Assembly: GCA_030652345.1 (NCBI GenBank)
Contig: JAUSAU010000017.1
Coordinates: forward strand, 1 to 7,719
Length of the DNA: 7,719 nt
Reading direction: 5' to 3'
From: Coriobacteriia bacterium
GTDB lineage: Bacteria; Actinomycetota; Coriobacteriia; Anaerosomatales; PALSA-660
Shown here: positions 5,509-7,719 of the stretch, in pieces
How the letters are laid out: every line of letters starts with the position of its first letter
Position numbering within the stretch: position 1 is the stretch's first letter
Position numbers and translations under genes: made by a program
The notes under the pieces: model-generated
Told to the model about the DNA's origin: nothing
The model's database searches: none
Seen by the model: only the letters and a program-made list of their open reading frames with translations

Positions 5509-6498
5509 ATGACGGGACCCATCGACATCGCGAACGCACCCGCGATCCGTGCCGCCGGCCTGACTCGCGTCTTCGCCGGGAAGCGGGGTGCGCCGGGACT
5601 GACCGCCGTGGACGCCGTGGATCTGGAAGTCGCGCGCGGGGAGGTCTTCGGACTCGTCGGGCCCGACGGCGCGGGCAAGTCCACGCTCATCAGGATGCTC
5701 GCCACCGTGCTGGAGCCGAGCGCAGGCACCGCCGAGGTCTTCGGGCACTCGGTCACCCGCGACGGCCAGGCGGTCAAGCGCCGGATCGGCTATATGTCGC
5801 AGGCGTTCTCGCTCTATCCCGACCTGACGGTCGCGGAGAACCTCGACTTCTTCGCGGAACTGCGCGGCGTTCGCGGCGCCGAGAAGACGGAGCGCTCGCA
5901 GCGTCTGCTCGAGTTCAGCGGTCTGACCGAGTTCGCCTCCCGCCAGGCACGCAACCTCTCGGGCGGGATGAAACAGAAGCTCGCGCTCGCCGCGACACTC
6001 ATCCACGAACCGGACCTGCTCTTCCTCGACGAACCGACGACCGGCGTCGATCCCGTGTCGCGCCGCGAGTTCTGGCGCATCATCGCCAACCTCCACCGGC
6101 ACGGCGTGACCATCTTCGTCGCTACGCCCTACATGGACGAAGCGGAGCGCTGCAACCGCGTCGCGTTCATGCGCGACGGGCGCCTGCGCTTCGTCGACAC
6201 ACCGGCGGGACTCAAGGAGCGCCTGCCCGGGACGCTCTACGAGGTCATCCTCACCGAACAGCGCGCGGCGATGCCCGTGCTGCGTGGCGTGGCGGGAGTC
6301 ACATCCGTGTCCGTCTACGGCGACGCACTTCGCACACTCGTCGCACCCGGGGGACCTGACGCCGACTCGCTGCGCGCCTCACTCGAGGCCGCCGGCTTCG
6401 TCATCGCGTCGGTCGCCCCCGCGCATGTGGACATGGAAGCCGCCTTCGCGTTCCTTGCGGAGGAGACCGCCGCGCCGGCGGGGGGCGGTGCGTCGTGA
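5509..6498 (+). CDS. ABC exporter ATPase (YbhF/CcmA-type, single nucleotide-binding domain)
   Basis: Cytoplasmic ATPase of 329 residues that drives the permease pair. Walker A is GPDGAGKST (51-59), the Q-loop is YMSQAFSLYPDLTV (Gln98), the signature is LSGGMKQK (150-157), Walker B is LLFLDE (170-175, catalytic Glu175) and the D-loop is GVDP (179-182). The H-loop reads ATPYMDEAERC: residue 207 is Pro where most ABC ATPases have His. From memory, TPYMDEAE is common in YbhF-type proteins, so this is probably a subfamily trait. A C-terminal domain (about 225-320, ending VDMEAAFAFL) is typical of ABC-2 drug exporters. E. coli YbhF is a fusion of two such domains; this is one, so it probably works as a homodimer. 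The ATG follows the previous stop by three bases and overlaps the permease start by four (GTGA), suggesting translational coupling. Confidence 0.95.
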   Translation: MTGPIDIANAPAIRAAGLTRVFAGKRGAPGLTAVDAVDLEVARGEVFGLVGPDGAGKSTLIRMLATVLEPSAGTAEVFGHSVTRDGQAVKRRIGYMSQAFSLYPDLTVAENLDFFAELRGVRGAEKTERSQRLLEFSGLTEFASRQARNLSGGMKQKLALAATLIHEPDLLFLDEPTTGVDPVSRREFWRIIANLHRHGVTIFVATPYMDEAERCNRVAFMRDGRLRFVDTPAGLKERLPGTLYEVILTEQRAAMPVLRGVAGVTSVSVYGDALRTLVAPGGPDADSLRASLEAAGFVIASVAPAHVDMEAAFAFLAEETAAPAGGGAS

Positions 6499-7631
6499 AC
6501 GGGCTTCGCCGCATCCTCGCGATCGCTCGCAAGGAGTTCATCCACATCATCCGGGAGCCCCGGCTGATCATCGCGGTCCTCGTCCTGCCCGTGAGCCAGC
6601 TGCTGCTGTTCTCCTACGCCATCTCATTCGACGTGCAGAACGTGGCCACCGTGGTCGTGGACCAGGACCGGACGGCCGAGAGCCGGGCGTTCGTCTCGCG
6701 CTTCGAGCAGTCCGACTTCTTCGAGGTCGTCGCGCGCGAGGACTCGATCGCAGCGGTGGACGGCTATTTCGACCGCTCGGCGGCGCGGATCGCGATCGTG
6801 GTGCCGCCCGGCTTCGCTCACGGGATGGCCCGCGGAACGAAGCCGGAGGTGGCGGTGCTCATCGACGGCAGCGAGCCCAACGCCGCGCAGCTCGGTCAGG
6901 CGTACTCGGCCGCTCTCTCGCAGCGCCTCTCCCAGGACATCACCGTGTCGTGGGCCGAGCGCCGGGGGGTGGATCCGGCAGCCGCGGGCGGGCTCCAGGT
7001 ACGCACGCGCATGTGGTACAACCCCGAGCGCAAGAGCGCCGACTTCCTCATCCCGGGCCTGCTCGTGGTGATCATCATGATCGTGACGGTGCAGCAGACC
7101 TCCACGACGCTCGTCCGCGAGAAGGATCAGGGGACGCTCGAGCAGCTCATCGTCTCCCCGGTGCGGCGCGGAGAGCTGATGCTCGGTAAGGTCCTGCCGT
7201 GGGTGTTCCTCGCGATGGTGGACGTCATCGGCATCATCCTGGTTGCTGTGTTCCTCTTCCAGGTGCCGCTGCGCGGGTCGTTGCTGACGCTCGGGATATC
7301 GAGCTTCCTGTTCGTGCTGTGCTGCCTCGCGATCGGTCTGCTCGTCTCGGCACGGGCGCCCTCGCTCGAAGCGGCGAACTTCGCCGGACTCATCATCGCG
7401 TTCCTGCCGGGCTTCATGCTCTCGGGCTTCGCGTTCCCGCTCAACTCGGTGCCGGTGGTGCTGCAGGGCATCAGCTACCTGTTCCCGGCACGCTACATGA
7501 TGGATATCTCGCGCGCGGTCTTCCTGAAGGGCGCGGACTTCGCCGTGCTCGCACCGCAGATCGGCGCGCTGTCGCTCTACGCGGTCGTCTCGATCACCCT
7601 GGCCTCCCTGCTGTACTCGAGGAGGATGTAG
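6495..7631 (+). CDS. ABC-2 type permease (YbhS/YbhR/YhhJ-like)
   Basis: Membrane subunit of 378 residues. It opens with an amphipathic helix (ARKEFIHIIREPR, 11-23) and TM1 at about 24-43. A large loop outside the membrane, about 45-180, follows. Then come TM2 at 183-203, TM3 at about 233-256, TM4 at 264-285, TM5 at 296-314 and TM6 at 355-374. The conserved REKDQGTLEQLIVSPV (208-223) between TM2 and TM3 is the usual ATPase-coupling region of this family, and FPARYMMDISR (330-340) is a family signature. It starts at GTG 6495, inside the end of the ATPase gene. The stop TAG directly abuts the next ATG. It probably pairs with the next permease as a heterodimer, as YbhS does with YbhR. Confidence 0.94.
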   Translation: MNGLRRILAIARKEFIHIIREPRLIIAVLVLPVSQLLLFSYAISFDVQNVATVVVDQDRTAESRAFVSRFEQSDFFEVVAREDSIAAVDGYFDRSAARIAIVVPPGFAHGMARGTKPEVAVLIDGSEPNAAQLGQAYSAALSQRLSQDITVSWAERRGVDPAAAGGLQVRTRMWYNPERKSADFLIPGLLVVIIMIVTVQQTSTTLVREKDQGTLEQLIVSPVRRGELMLGKVLPWVFLAMVDVIGIILVAVFLFQVPLRGSLLTLGISSFLFVLCCLAIGLLVSARAPSLEAANFAGLIIAFLPGFMLSGFAFPLNSVPVVLQGISYLFPARYMMDISRAVFLKGADFAVLAPQIGALSLYAVVSITLASLLYSRRM

Positions 7632-7719
7632 ATGAACCCGAAGCGTGTCGCCCTGCTCATCTGGAAGGAGTTCACCCAGTTCCGGCGCGATCCTCTGCTG
7701 CCGCAACTCGTGCTCTTCA
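7632..7719 (+). CDS. Second ABC-2 permease, N-terminus only (cut by window edge)
   Basis: ATG at 7632 directly follows the stop of the previous permease and has a strong AGGAGG at 7620-7625, six bases upstream. The visible 29 residues include LLIWKEFTQFRRDPLLPQLV. This matches the amphipathic start of YbhR/YbhS-type permeases and parallels ARKEFIHIIREPRL of its neighbour. It is probably the second half of a heterodimeric permease. The rest of the gene lies outside the window. Confidence 0.85.
   Translation, partial: MNPKRVALLIWKEFTQFRRDPLLPQLVLF

Noticed and set aside
6284..7706. Long alternative frames across the permease (plus 6284-7189, minus 6624-7706)
   Set aside because: Both are shadows of the ATPase and permease genes. 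They are highly charged with no motifs, and the true frames show Walker motifs and membrane segments.

Overview
The window is high-GC bacterial DNA with two transcription units that diverge from a control region at about 3375-3527. No rRNA, tRNA, transposase or CRISPR array was found. A multihaem cytochrome c with an N-terminal fibronectin type III domain, next to a membrane-anchored beta-propeller, suggests an anaerobe that respires with extracytoplasmic electron carriers. Such FN3/multihaem proteins are familiar from uncultured Coriobacteriia-type actinobacteria and from Desulfuromonadia/Geobacter-type bacteria. I lean weakly to the first, and the sequence alone does not settle it.

Left unit, minus strand, read right to left. 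A membrane-anchored six-bladed NHL-type beta-propeller (3374 to 2373) is followed, after a 279-base gap, by a secreted cytochrome (2093 to beyond the left edge). The visible 697 residues of the cytochrome hold a signal peptide, an FN3-like domain and 14 CxxCH haem-binding motifs. All 14 are in one frame with no stop, and I checked that frame codon by codon. The gap holds a sigma-54-like promoter match, a 6-bp inverted repeat, several small hairpins and a terminator-like hairpin just ahead of the cytochrome start. The cytochrome may therefore have its own regulated promoter or an attenuator.

Right unit, plus strand. This is a tight five-gene operon for a YbhGFSR/YhiI-type drug or xenobiotic ABC exporter. 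In order it encodes a lipid-anchored HlyD-like adaptor (3528-4688), a YbhG-like HlyD adaptor (4738-5505), a single-domain ABC ATPase (5509-6498), an ABC-2 permease (6495-7631) and a second ABC-2 permease cut by the right edge (7632 onward). Spacing of 49, 3, -4 and 0 bases supports co-transcription. A sigma-70-like promoter (TTGACA, 16 bases, TATGTT) lies upstream. Its -10 box is covered by a perfect 7-bp-arm dyad of the kind bound by TetR-family repressors, which suggests induction by an exporter substrate. No regulator gene is visible in the window.

The most interesting points are the large cytochrome and its leader, the operator over the exporter promoter, the lipoprotein adaptor whose coiled-coil tip is a proline-rich turn, and the proline in place of the ATPase H-loop histidine. 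I found no clear evidence of an entirely new kind of system.
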